NCBI GenBank assembly: GCA_030267565.1
Contig: BRXU01000002.1
Coordinates: 682,001-746,000, forward strand
Reading direction: 5' to 3'
Length of the DNA stretch: 64,000 nt
From: Pleodorina starrii
Taxonomy: Eukaryota > Chlorophyta > Chlorophyceae > Chlamydomonadales > Volvocaceae
Part shown: positions 12,086-24,015 of the stretch, one piece after another
How the letters are laid out: each line of letters begins with the position of its first letter
Position numbering within the stretch: position 1 is the first letter of the stretch
Made by a program: the position numbers and the translations under genes
The notes under the pieces: generated by a model
Database searches by the model: none
What the model saw: the letters and a program-made list of their open reading frames with translations, nothing else
Told to the model about the DNA's origin: nothing

Positions 12086-15000
12086 GATTGGGGCTAGCAG
12101 GCTCGCGACGCACCGGCCCAACACGCTCTGGTTCGACCTCGATGCGCTGGACGAGCGTACGGCGTACGGCACCCATACCGACCGCCCGTACTCCCGCACA
12201 AGCGCGCTGGGACCCGGAAAGCACCTGGTCCGCGGCAACAGTTTCATCGCTCGCGCCAGCGGCAGCGGCGGGTTCGGCGTCGGCGGCGTCGGCGGCTGGG
12301 CCGGCGATACGGCGATGGCATGGGGCGGCTGGGCCGCCGCCTCGCCGTACCGCGGCGGTGGCGGCGGTGGCGGTGGTGGCGGCAGCACCACGGTTCGTGG
12401 CGTCAGCACTGCACCCTGGCGGAGCGAGACAATCGGCGGACGGAGGGAGGCTGTGTCGCCAGCCCGGGGCGAAAGCAAACAGCAGCAGCAACAGAGGCAA
12501 CAGCAGCAGCAGGTGCGATCTCCAGCGATGAAACTTGTAGGGGGAGGCACATTGACGGGGGAGGCACATTGACGGGGGAGGCACATTGTAATGTGCCTGG
12601 GGCCCCATCCCTGGCGCCACGCCACCCGACCGTTCCACTTTGTCAATACCGTAGGCCAAGAACCAGAGCATATCGCGGCTGTGGAGCTGTTACGCACCCG
12701 CGGCGGCTCAGAAACGGCCGGCGGCGCTGGCGCTGTGGGCAACTGTCGCCTTCCGCAGCGCCGCTGCCGCCCGGAACCGCCCAGGGCGCAAAGCGGCAGC
12801 GGCTGGCAGCGGCAGCGCCGTCGCCGGTGACCCACGGGTCAGTGGAGCAGTCGGCCGCTCCGCGTCGTGCACCCCGCTGGGTCCCTGGTAAGAGAGGCGT
12901 TGGGGGCAGCAGGCATCGCCGTCCAAACGTTGCGGACTGTGACCCGGGGTTTCGTTGTTAGACCGAGAAGCAGGGAATGCGGCCGTGTATGTTGGTTTGA
13001 AGCTGCTGTTGGGGTGAGCTTGAGAACGAAAGGCGGCTCGATTATGAGTACTGTACTGTACGGTGCAGCCAAACGCGCATCCGGGATGGGTACTGTGCGG
13101 AGCGCTTCCTGCCGTATATCGCCGAATGCCGCTAGGGTACGATAAAAGGGATGGGGGTGATCTGGGTCTGTTAGCGCACGAGGTTCACGCACCGGAATAT
13201 GGCATCGTGTGCCACGCGTCCCACCCCGGTAAAGCTCTCGTGCGGCGCCATCGTACGGTACCTCGAGCCGCGGTGAGCATGCGGCAGCGCTTGCAGGCAA
13301 TCGCCTGGGGCTGCTAGTGGGGGCCAGCACCAGGAACCAAATATAAACCTTTATAGTATATAAACAAGCTGTTCAGATGAGTAATGCGAGGATGTACGAC
13401 TGTGGTACCGCGTCGGTTTCCGTTACCCTTTCGCTACTGGTCTCACAATGGGAGTATCTTTAGTAGGCTCAACGTCACTTGCACCCGGGCTTTAAGCTGC
13501 ATGCAGACGACTTTTGATCATCTCCCGGTTCTCCAAGGTCATCATCGTTCATGACAGACTTGAAACGGTGGGCTCCTTGCACACAAGTTTTCACAAGTTC
13601 GATTTTATGACGTATTTTACTGCTTACTTTTAGAGCTTGAACGGTCGCTTAGGTTTCAGTAGCTGGCGAGCAGGAAAGACCATGACGTTTACGTTCGACT
13701 TGTTTTCGCCTATCGTAAGATATTCCGACGTTTGAAGGCATCGCATTGATCAAAGGAGCATGTCCAGGTAAGCATCGTCGCAGCAGCCTTTGACAGTCAG
13801 GACATGCAACCTGCATCCCGGTTGCACGCGCGGCAGCTTTCCTTGCCTGCTGCAGCACGCACCTCCCGAATGCAACACATTCAGGCCAAATGTTTGTTGA
13901 TGTAGTTGCTGCATTTGACCAAATTTGCCGCTCCTGCCGCAGCAGCACGGGAATGGCAGGAGAAGGGCACTGACCCGACAGCAACATGAGAGCACTGCAC
14001 ACCAATCTCGGGGCGAAGCAACAAAGCTCCAAATACCTCACACTCTGAAAGCTGCAAGCCGCACAGTTGCGTCGGCCAATCGCTGCCGCTGAAAAACCGG
14101 CGGCCTTTCCCCCGCGAACGGAAACACGACACCCCTGAGCCCTGCAGCATTGACGCGTCACTCCAAATCACTATCCTCGTCGAAACGCCCTCCTTGCTCC
14201 GCATCAGCGCCTCTCGCTACGCACCTCGCTCCCCCTCCTTGCCCGGGCCCATTCAGGGTCGGCGCGAACAGGCCTGTGACGCTCCGGGCCAACACGCAAT
14301 GGTTCAACCCAGATGAGCTGGACGAATCCGCGTACACCTCCCAAAATGACGTCCCATTCGGCCGGTTTCCGGCGGGCGGTCGCGGCGGCGGCGGCGGCGC
14401 GCCGGGCCCAGCGGCAGGCCGGGGCGGCTTCGCCTCCTCGCGTGGCGGCGCTGCCGCCAGGGGCACCGGCCCGGCGGGTCGCGGCGGCGCCATCGGCGGG
14501 CGCGGCGGTCCATTGGTGAGTTTGTGTTGTTAGCAATAGTGCCAGTTTGGTTTCGGAGCGCATACGCGCGCCTTCTCAGTAGCCGCCGCGATTCCCACCG
14601 CCGTACCGCCCTCCATTGCGTATGCCGTACTGCCCGCCCCCTCCGCCGCCACCGGCCGCCGCCTCCGCCCCCCCCCGTCCGCCACGCTACCCCCTCTGCG
14701 AAGACCTCGCCGCCGCGCCTGCTGCCCCTGACACGCTCCGCGGCGGCCACCGCTCCGAAACCGCCGCCGCTGCAGGGCCCGCCTCGTTTCGACATGCACC
14801 CTTCCGCCGAGCTGCTGCCCGGCAGTAGCAGCTTGCTAGGTGGCAGTAGCGTCGAACTCATCGCCGCCGGCGGCGGCCGTAGCAGTATCGGCGGCGGCGG
14901 CGGTCTGCTTGGCGGCAGTAGCATGGAAATGATGCCCGCCAGCGGCGGCGGCCGTAGCAGCTTTGGCGGCGGTGGCGGCGGCGGTTTGCCGCTGGCGCGG

Positions 15001-18000
15001 CCGCCGTCCTTTGGACGTTCGCTACCGGCGGGGCTTAAACTGAGCAGTAGCGGAGAGGTTTTAGAGTTGGAGGCGGCGGATTCGGTCGGTGGCGGCGGCG
15101 GAGGAGGAGGAGGCGGCGCGCTGCGGCGGATGGGGAGCGGATTGGCGGCGGCACCGTTGTCGGGGCCGGTGGGGCCGCTGGGTGCGCTCAAAGCGCCACC
15201 GCCGCCGACTCAGATTCCGGACCGGCCCGGCACGATCACCACCACCACCACTCAAATTGACGGCGAAGGTGGGCGACGGCGGCGCTCTATGTTTGCGTGT
15301 GTGTATGTGTGTATGTGTGCATGTGGGCGGTCGCCTGTTGGATCAAAGTCCAGTGATATTTTGATATCCTGATATTCTGATATTTATTTATTTACACGTC
15401 CCGCGTAGTGTTATTTGCACGTCCCGCGAGCTGCTGCTGCGACGGCCGCGGTGGCCTGGACTCGACAAAACGTTGTGGCCATGCCATACCTGGGCCAGTT
15501 GGCTGTACACATGGCGCACGATGAACTGGCGGTACACTGTACGGCAAACACTCTAGTTACCGTACAGCTGTACAGCCAAGATTGGGACCGGCACATCCGT
15601 GTGTGTATGAAGCCCCATCGTCCTCTCTCTTTGCTGACTTCCTTTCCTTTTTTCACCGCAGGCCGCAAAATCGTCACCAAGACCGTCGTGACACGCACCC
15701 ACTCGGGACGCATTCGGACAGAGGTCAGCACCACCACCTCCGGGCCCGCACACCTCATACACGGACACGGCGGCGGCAGCGGCGGCGGCGGCGGCAGCAG
15801 CAGCGGCGGCGACGAGCCAGCGCAACTCTCCCCGGGCGCGCGGCTAGCTCAGGGGTCCGCCCTCAGAGCCGCGCGAAGCGGCGGCGCCGTCGCACTAGGA
15901 TCCCCCGACCCCGCGACGTCGACGCTGTCGGCGGCGACGCCGCCAGGCGCGAAGCGTCTGTCTGGTCTGCCGCTCAGCGGCGGCGGCGCCGCAGCCGGCA
16001 CCATGCAGTCGCCGCGGCGCTCTAGTATCTCGGATGGCGCCGGCGGCGGTGGCGGTGGCGGCGGCACGCCGCCGCCGCAGGGCCGCCAGCCCAGCCAGAC
16101 GGGTCTGCTGGCGGCGTCACCGGTACGGCCCCCCAGCGGAGGGCACTCGGCGGCGGCGGCGCCGCCGCCGGCGGGGCACCTGCAGCCGCCGCCGGCGGGC
16201 CCCGGCAACCCGCGCGGTACGTGGGGTGGCGCCGGCGGTGCCGGTGCTGTCGCCGCTGGCAGCGCTGCAGCCGCCGTGCGGATGTCATCGCCTGCGCGGG
16301 TGCCCCCGGGCGGGAAAACTGCGCCTGGCGGCGGCGCCGCCGCCGCCGCCGCCGCCGGCCCCGGCCGGGCGCCGAGCGCCGGACGCCTTCGCATGTCCCC
16401 GGCCTTCGCGGCTGCGCACGGCCTTGGCGGCGCAGCGGGCGGCGGCGGCGGCGGTGCCGCCAGCAGCGGCGGTGGCGGTGCCGGCGGCAGCGGCGGTGGC
16501 GGTGCCGGCGGCGGCGGCGGCGGTGCCGGCGGCGGCGGCGGAGCCTCCTCTTCTAGCGGCCAATCAGATATGTTCATGCTTGGCTTTGGCGGCGGCGGCG
16601 GTGGCAGTGGCGGCGGCGGCGGCGCCGTGCACAGGCCGTCGTCAGGCCGGTACAGCGGCGGCGCCGCCGCCGCCGCCGGAGGATACGTGTCGCCGCCGTC
16701 GTCGCCGGAGTACCAGGATACTTGGAGTCCGAGCCCGCCAGCGTCGCGGCTGCAGCCGCTATCGAGCGGCGGCGGCGGCGGCGGCGCTACCAGCCCGGCG
16801 ACGGGCAGGATCGCGGTTGCGCCGTACAGTCCTCGCGACGACGGGCCGGAGTCGGCGCCGCTGCGGACGATGGTGGCGTCGCCGAGGCCGGGCAGTGCCG
16901 TACGCCCGCCTTCGTCGAGCGGCGTGACGGCTGTGGCGAAGCCGGCGGCGGCGATGGTCGCAGCGCCACCGCCGCCGGCGGCGGCGAAGCCGGCCGGTCC
17001 GGCGGCCAGGCCGGCGCCGCCGTCGTCGCCGCCGGCGGCGGTTTCGCCGAAGGCCGCCGCCGCCGCCGCGGCTTCGTCGGGCGGCGATAGTCCGCAGATC
17101 AGGGCGCCTCAGCCGCCCGCGTCGCCAAAGGTAAAGAGCGAGCGAGCGTGGGAGAGGGGAGAGGGGTATGCGTGTGCAGTTTGCGCGAGGGTTCTCCTGG
17201 ACATGAACGGGCAATGCAGCGCGAATGCGACGGGCGGTGTTGAAGGGCGGTGGCGGCGGGCGGTGGCGGAGGCGGGCGGGTTGCCCAGAGAAAGTCGGCG
17301 GCATTCGCTGTGAGAACATCGGTTGTTGCTTGCCCTGCTGTTGTTACAGTGGGCTCCATACCCTCGTTAGACAGGGTAGAGCCTGCGGGCCTGCTCTTGG
17401 GGTTGATGTCTTATCTGCGAGGGGTGCGATCCTGTGAAAATATTGTTGCTGACTGACTGTCTGATGCCGCCGCAGCCTCCGGCGGGTGAGGCTCCTGACG
17501 AGGGCGCCGCTCGCTTCCGTCAGAGCATGGGCAAGGTGAGGGCGGGCGGAGGGAAGGGCGAGGGAAGGGGAGGGCGAGCGGAGGGGACGGCTCCGACCTG
17601 CTTAGCCACAGATCCTGTGCTTTTGCGCTGACCTGCCCGTGCGCCTGAAGGCGGTCTGCTACTGCTCCTGGGACCTAAACCACCGCAAACATGACCGCGT
17701 GATCTGGTTTGCCTGACTTCGTGCCCCACCAACCCCGCCCCTGACCTCGTGCCGGAACCGGCTCTTGCCCGGCCCTGCTCCCTTCGCTCCTGCCTCCCCT
17801 CCCCTCCCCGCTCCTTCCCTCCTCTCCCCTCCTTTCTTCTCAACTGTCAGGCTGTGGCTGCTTCCAAGATGATGGGCGTGCGCCGCAACGCGGGTCAGTG
17901 CGCCGTGTCTCTGTCTTTCCTGCGCCGCTTCAGAGCCCGACTGGTGCGGGAGCGGAAGGATGCGGCCACCCTGTGTACCAGCGCGGTGAGAGGGGGGAGG

Positions 18001-21000
18001 GGAATGGGGAATAGGGGCCGGCCTTCAGGCGAAGTGGGGCCGGCCTTCAGGCGAATGGGGGCTATTTCACACATACACACATTCTCACCCGCACTCACCC
18101 GCAGGTGGTTCAAGAGGTGATCAAGCCCATGACCTCCGCCGCGTCTTGCCGCCTGACCGACCTGTCGGGAGATTTGGTTTCGGAGAGCGATGTGGGTCCT
18201 CCCGACTACTTTATCAGCCACGCCTGGTCGATGCCGTTTCTGCAGCTGCTGGACTGCTTCTTCAACCACCTGCAGGTGAGTGAGTGAGTGAGTGCCTGAG
18301 CGGCTGGAGGTGGGTTGGGTGGGTGGGTGGGTGGGCGGGTGGGGATGGGGTGGGTGAGTGAGCGCGTGTGTGTGTGTGTGTGGTTTGGGGTAGTCAGTGT
18401 TCAGCGGTTTGTGTAGCGGCGTGTAGCGGTGTTTGGGGCGCCGCCGTGTTTGGGCGCTGGTAGGGGCACCCCGGGTTGGATTGGAGCTCCGCACCCTGGC
18501 GGGAGGGGGGTTCGGCATCGCCCACCCTGCGGCACTTTCTGGACCCACCCGCCCCCCCGCAGCTCTCACTCACTCAGACCGTGTCTAGGTGCGCCGCCCC
18601 CCCCCCCTCCTGCGCCAACCCCTCCCTCCTTGGACCCCCCCTTTCCCTCGCCCCCCTCTCTCCCTCTCCCCCCATCTCTCCTCCCCGTCTCCCCCCCATT
18701 GTCCACCTCCCTTCCCTTCCCCTCCCTTCCCTGCACCTCCCTTCCCCTCCCTTCCCCGCACCTCCCTCCCTGCCCCCAGGGCGCCCTGGACTCGACCCGC
18801 GTGTGGCTGGACATCTTTGCCGTCAACCAGCACCCGGGGGCCGAACAGAAGGACGACCTGGAGAACCTGCGGACCGCCATTGCGCTCAGTCAGGCCACTC
18901 TGGTGTGTCTGGACGCGAGGGGAACCCCCCTGGAGCGGGTGTGGTGCCTGTACGAATTTGACAACACGCTGGAGCTCAAGGTGTGGACTGAGGACTGGTT
19001 TGCTGCTGGGGGGGTGGGGGTTTGGGGGGTGGGGGTTTGGGGGAGGGGGTTGGGGTGGGTGTTTGGGGAGCGTGTGCGTGTGGGTGGGTGATGGATGGGT
19101 AATGGATGGATGTGTTGGAGGGCGAGGAGGTGGGGAGGTATGGTCCGTCTCAACTGAAGTGGGACCTGAAGGCCTTAGCCCGCACTGCACTTGTCGCATT
19201 TTCGCTGCATCTGTCCCGCCCTCGCTGTACCTGACTCGCCTCTATCCACCCCTTCGCCCCTTCGTCGCCTTCCCTCCCCTTACCTCTCCTACCCCCGCTC
19301 GCTCCCCGCACCGCTCCCTCCGTTGCTTCCCCTCAGGGCGCCGATGCGCTGGTTCTGCTGACCCCGGGCTTCAGCACCCGAGAGATCGCCTCCATCTTCA
19401 GGTGCGGGGGTGGGGGGGGTGGGGGGAGGGTGGTGGGTGGGAGGGTGGTGGGTGGCTGGGTGGTATGGGTGGGTGGTGGGTGGGAGGGTGGTGGGTGGCT
19501 GGGTGGTATGGGTGGGTGGTGGGTGGTGCGTGGGTGGTTTGGTGGGGAGGGTGGTGCGTGGGTGGTGGTTTGGTGGGAGGGTAACCTTGCGACCCAGGGG
19601 TCACGGGTCGGGGGCGGGAGACGCGCGTCTGCATAATATTGACGGCCCGGGGTGGGCTGGGTCGGGACATCAGTATTGCAGTTTGGTTCCCTTGGGACCG
19701 CTCCTTCTTGGGTTCCCCTCACTGTCCGCTGCGGGGTCTTTTTGATCGCACCCACACACTCCAAACTCTAATCACCCCACACACACTCACCACTCTGTTG
19801 CCCTTCCCTCCCGTCCCTCCCCTCCCCGCCCCGGTCTATCAGGTCCATCGACGTCGATGCCGCCAAGGCCACGGTGCTGTCGGACAAACAGATGATCCTG
19901 GATGACATCCGGGCAAAGCACGGCTCCACAGAGGTGGGTGTATGTGTGTGTAGGGGGGGCAGGGGCGTGATGTGGGACGAGGAGGCTGGAGGGGGGAAAG
20001 GGGCTACAGGAAAGGTGGGTGGTGGGGGGCAGGGCCTTGTTTCCAAGCTTGTCCGGACTCGGGTGCCTGCGCCGGCACGGTTGCCAAACGCTTAGTTCCT
20101 CCCCCGTTGTTGTTGGCCGGTACTTCCCTCCGGACTGTCTCCGTCCTCTGACCTCCTTTATCTCCCATTCACTCCTCCTCGCGTCCCTCTCATCCTCATC
20201 CTCACTCGCGCACCTGACCTCTCGCCGATGCCTGCTTTTCACACCGCTCCTCTCTCTTTCTCTCTCTTGTCCCATCTCCCTCGTTCCCACCTCTGCCGCC
20301 CCGGCATTCCATGTCCCTCCCACCTCGCTCTCTCCTGCCCCGTCTTGGCCCGCCTTTAACCGCCTCGGCCCTCCCCATCCCCACCCTCCCCTTCGCAATT
20401 CCCACTCTCCAGGCCTTCAACGCCAAGCTCAAGCTCCGCTTCCTGCTTGACCCCCTGGACGCCAAACCCGATATGATGGCCCTGGCGGCGAGGGCGGGTA
20501 CCGATGCGGCGCAGTGGAATCTGGGCCCGGTGGCGGAGTGGCTGGCAGCTCCAGGGGGCCCGCAGCTGGCGGTGCTCACGGCGGCGCCTGGCACGGGTGG
20601 GTGGGGGCGACCCCACGTCCCTCTAGTTCCTGTTACAGTTTCAGTTACAGTTTCAGTTACAGTTGAGAGTACGGGTAGTACTTCTACCGTTGCAGTTCTA
20701 GACTGCCAGTTCCAGTTCCGCTTTGTGTTTTCCATTCTCCTCCTCCTCCTCCTCCCAGCTTCCTTGCTTTCCCTCCACACCGCACCCCTGCCCCCGCCGG
20801 CCCTGACAATGCAGCCCTTCTCCTCCCCCCCCCTCCCCCCCTCCCTGACCCCTCCCTCCCTCCCTGACCCCTCCCTCCCTGACCCCCTCCCTCCTCGGCA
20901 CTGACAGGCAAGTCCACCATTACGGCCGTGCTGTGCATGGGGCCCGAGGCGGCGGCGGAGGTGGCGGCCGCGGCGGCGGCGGGCATGAAGCCAGACCGCC

Positions 21001-23974
21001 CCTCCACCGCCGCCGCCGCGGGCCGGCGCCGCGCCAGCAACCCCGGCATGGCGGCGCGGCGGCTGAGCAACCCGGGGGGTGGCGGCGGCGGCGGCCCGGT
21101 GGCTCATGTGCAGGCCTACCACTTTTGCAAGTACAGCGACGCACGGCGGCAGGTGGGGATGGGGAACTCATGGTGGCTCATGTGCACATGGGCACCCATG
21201 TGCGCGTTCCTACTTACCACCTTGGTGTCTTTGTGTGTCATGAATGAATGAACTTTGCGAAGTGCGTCGTCATGGCCATTTGGCCGCCGCCGTTTTCTTA
21301 CGATTACTGCCGGTTACAGACCAGTTACGGGCCGGTTACTGCCGGTCTTTGAATGGCGGCGAGCTGCGTACTACCGCCCGTCCATCCGTCCATCCGTCCT
21401 TTAGCTGATGTTCCTGCTCGCAATGTTTTCCTCCAACCCCCCGCCCACCCACCCACCCACCCACGCACACCCTAAAACCCCAACACCCCCTCCCGCTTGC
21501 CTCCCTCGTGCCTCCCTCCTCCCTCCTCCCTCCCCTCCCCTCCCCCCCGCAGGACCCCGTTCGTGTTGTCAAGACGCTTGCCTACCAGTTGGCTCAGTCC
21601 CTTCCCGCGCTGGGTCGCTACTACTGTGAGTTGGACCCCGGCACCCTGATGCAGCTCAACCAGCCGGACACCGCCTGCAGAGAGCTGCTGGTGCTGCCGC
21701 TGCAGCAGTACGCCAGGGGGCAGCAGGTGGGGGTGGGTGTGTGCGTCTGTGTTTGGGGGGGAGTGGGCGAGGGACGTGATGACCTTCCTGCAGCTTCCTG
21801 AGACCCCGGCAAGAGCGACAGCCACAACACAACAACAGTGCCACTTGGACCCACCATTTTCAGATCCATCGCTGCCGAGCTCCTTAATCATAAATCATAA
21901 CGCCTCTTCCCGTTCCCTTTCCTCCTCTTTCGGTCCTCCGTCTTTTGGATCCTGACTCTTTTGGATCCGAATCCGAATCTGGATCCGAATCCAGATCCTG
22001 CTGGTTCTGGACGCGTTGGACGAGGCCGACAAGGCGCCGCAGCCCACTCACGGCGGCGCCCCCGCATCGTCGCCCGACGGCTCCTCCGCCTCCACCTCCT
22101 CCTCCTCCTCCCCTCCCTCTGCGCTAGACAACAAGGTCCTGCAGCTGCTGCTGCACTGCCTGTCGCTGCTGCCCTCCCACGTCCGCATCCTGGCCACCAT
22201 AAGGCCCGACCCGCACCTCCTGGACCCCCTGCGTACGCGCTTCCCCGATTTGCGGGAGCTGACGCCGGGGCAGTTGCGGCGGCAGGACAAGACGAATGCG
22301 GGGATGCAGGTAAGGGTAGGGAGCGGGGGAGGGGGAGGGAGCGGGGAAGGTGGGCCGGGGGAAGGTGTGTAGGGGGAGCTGTGTAGGAGGAGGTTGGGGC
22401 CTGGCGGGGTCGATGTCCTGCCTTGACTCCGACCCCGACCCCGAACCCTCAACCCCGAACCAATCCCCGACCCCCCGCAGACCCGGCTGGTGGAGCGCTT
22501 TGGGGACGCCGCCGCCAAACAGCTGCTGGCGGCAGGAGGAGGGGGAGGAGGGGGAGGTGGGGGCGGCGGCTCGGAGGCTTCTATGGTTTACTTCCCGGTG
22601 GTGGCGCTGCTGAAGGCGCCCCTGGAGCGGGTTCCGGCGGGTCTGCAGGAGGCGTACGGCGCCGTATTCCGACAGATGTGGCCGGAGGATGCGGCGATGG
22701 CGGGCAAGGTGCGTGCGTGCTTTGCGTGTGTGTGTGTGTGTTTGGGGAGGGGAGGGGGGTTGTCCACGTGTGTGTGTTTGTGTTTGCGGGGGGGGGGAAA
22801 GAGGGGTTATAAGAGGGAGGGGCGCCCGGGAAGACAGCCCGAATGGGTGCCGGTGTGTCTCCTCTGATGGTGGCCGCTCCGTTGCGCTCCCTTGCTGCTC
22901 CGTTGTGCTCCCTTCATGCTTCCTCAATGCTCCCTTGCGCTCCCTTCCGCTCCTTTGCGCTCCCTTGCGCTCCCTTATGCGATCTCTTGCGCTCCCTTGC
23001 TGCTCCCTAGCACTCCCTTACTGCTCCCTTCCGCTCCCTTGCGCTCCGGTTTGCTCCCTTGCGCTCCCTTATGCGATCTCTTGCGCTCCCTTGCGCTCCC
23101 CTCCTCTGCCAGGTGAAGCAGCTGTTGGAGGTGCTCGTAGCGGCTCAGGAGCCTCCGCCCATGTCGCTGCTGGCGGCACTGGGGCTGTCGAAGGCTCTGG
23201 AGGCGCTGCCGGTAAGGAGGGGGGGCCTCGGTTGCTGGCTTCCGGAGAGGAGAGTTTCTGGTTCCTTAACTAATAGGGGGAGAATTCCTCAGCAAGGGGG
23301 GAAGGGCAGATGCGGGGCGTGGGACGGTTAAGAGGAGCGGAATGTAAGCATGGTAATTGGGATTGGGGCGGGGCAGGCCGGAGGGTTGGGTGGGGGGAGC
23401 GGTGAAAGGGGTGTGGGTGTAGCGTGGATGTTGGTTTCCAGAAGGCAGTGCGGGCTAAGGCTGTGGCCCCGACGGGTGGGTGGGTGGGCGGGCATAGGCT
23501 GGAGGTGCGGTGTGCGTGTATGGTGCACCTGGATGCAGATGCAGAGAGAGGGGGAGGGGACATTCTTCCGACTTACGTCGCTCCCCCTTACCTGTCTCCC
23601 TGCCTGCCTGCCGGCCTGGTCGCACAGGGCTGGGGTGTGCTTTTCTACGAGCGCGACCATGCCGTACACGTACTGCACCGTACACTCATCGACTGGTTGG
23701 AGGTGAGCTCTCGCGCGTGCGCGCGTGTGTGTTTGTGTTTGGACGTGCGTGTGTGGACGATGTGAGCAAGGCGGCTTGTCGGCCGGGCGGTCACACATGG
23801 CAGGTCGTGGATGACGTAAGAGGAGAAGGTTAGTAATTGACCACCCCAATCCCACAGCCCCCGGAGGAGGGGCAGCGCCAACACGTTCCCTTCCCCTGTC
23901 AAACGGCACCGCCCGGGAGCGTGTTATTGGCCGCATCAGCGGTTGGCCAGTGCCCCCACCACAGTCTGCGGTCC

Positions 23975-24015
<41 letters not shown>

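Noticed and set aside
15849..16577. 242-codon minus-strand open frame rich in Pro and Ala
   Set aside because: It is the antisense shadow of the Gly/Ala-rich STAND exon, where GGC codons leave all frames open.
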